From the NCBI GenBank assembly GCA_903945375.1, contig CAJAVP010000070.1, positions 1 through 43,727 of the forward strand: a DNA stretch of 43,727 bases. The letters are read 5' to 3'. Below, piece by piece: positions 43,641 through 43,727 of this stretch; position 1 is the first letter of the stretch, and each line of letters begins with the position of its first letter. The DNA comes from an uncultured Methylococcaceae bacterium (GTDB lineage Bacteria; Pseudomonadota; Gammaproteobacteria; Methylococcales; Methylomonadaceae). The notes beneath the pieces were generated by a model that searched no databases, was not told the origin of the DNA, and worked only from the letters and a program-made list of their open reading frames with translations. The position numbers and the translations under genes were made by a program.

Positions 43641-43727
43641 TTAAGACGCAGTTGTCCCTACCCGGACGGAAACCGGCATACCGAGATAGGTCATGACATT
43701 CATGGCAGCGATGCGGGCATGAACCTC
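43641..43727 (-). CDS. C-terminal end of a partial minus-strand frame at the window edge
   Basis: 28 codons open from the right edge to TAA at 43641-43643 (EVHARIAAMNVMTYLGMPVS and on). Composition is protein-like but the fragment is too short to name. It is in a different frame from the 43465-43614 trace, with stops in both frames between them, so the two could be one broken gene. Confidence 0.3.
   Translation of the reverse strand, partial: EVHARIAAMNVMTYLGMPVSVRVGTTAS

Overview
The window looks like ordinary chromosome of a gammaproteobacterium of moderate to low GC (about 45 % by eye). The block trpF-trpB-trpA-accD-folC-dedD-cvpA-purF-metZ is the arrangement known from Pseudomonas-like and Methylococcales-like gammaproteobacteria, and rhlE-queG, priA, prfC, slyD, pncC and a PA3496-type small protein fit the same group. 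A gamma-methanotroph or a relative is my best guess, but nothing here proves it. I saw no tRNA, rRNA, transposase or CRISPR array.

Layout. (1) 1-10.7 kb, all minus strand: the first 41 codons of a polysaccharide/capsule export inner-membrane protein; a MoxR-DUF58-DUF4381-BatA-BatB operon with stop/start overlaps but no BatD; prfC; a small M41-like metalloprotease behind a possible attenuator; and an rhlE-queG pair. (2) 11.0-20.1 kb, all plus strand: tryptophan, fatty-acid, folate, purine and methionine genes, mostly overlapping or tightly spaced. (3) 20.1-20.6 kb: an intergenic region with a dispersed repeat, an AT-rich stretch and a cluster of DnaA-box-like 9-mers just before priA. (4) 20.6-25.3 kb: priA, a periplasmic L,D-transpeptidase, two small unknown genes and several inverted repeats. 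(5) 25.3-35.4 kb: a sensory block made of a three-CheW-domain protein, a 1089-residue chemoreceptor with three tandem sensor modules, an MscS channel fused to a degenerate cyclic-nucleotide-binding domain, a sensor-less chemoreceptor, and a solute-binding lipoprotein with a C-terminal membrane anchor. No cheA, cheY, cheR or cheB lies in the window. (6) 35.5-40.2 kb: a secreted unknown protein, a LonB-like protease, pncC, a PA3496-like protein and slyD. (7) 40.5-43.4 kb: a PPP-family phosphatase, an unrecognised protein and a microbial poly(ADP-ribose) glycohydrolase (TIGR02452 type), closed by a strong terminator. Short degraded coding traces follow at the right edge.

The most unusual parts are the sensory block, where adjoining genes overlap or abut and look built to work in pairs; the ADP-ribose-related genes at the right; the DnaA-box cluster at priA; and two families of short dispersed non-coding repeats. 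One family sits 50-60 bases upstream of start codons and supplies a TTGAAA -35-like hexamer.
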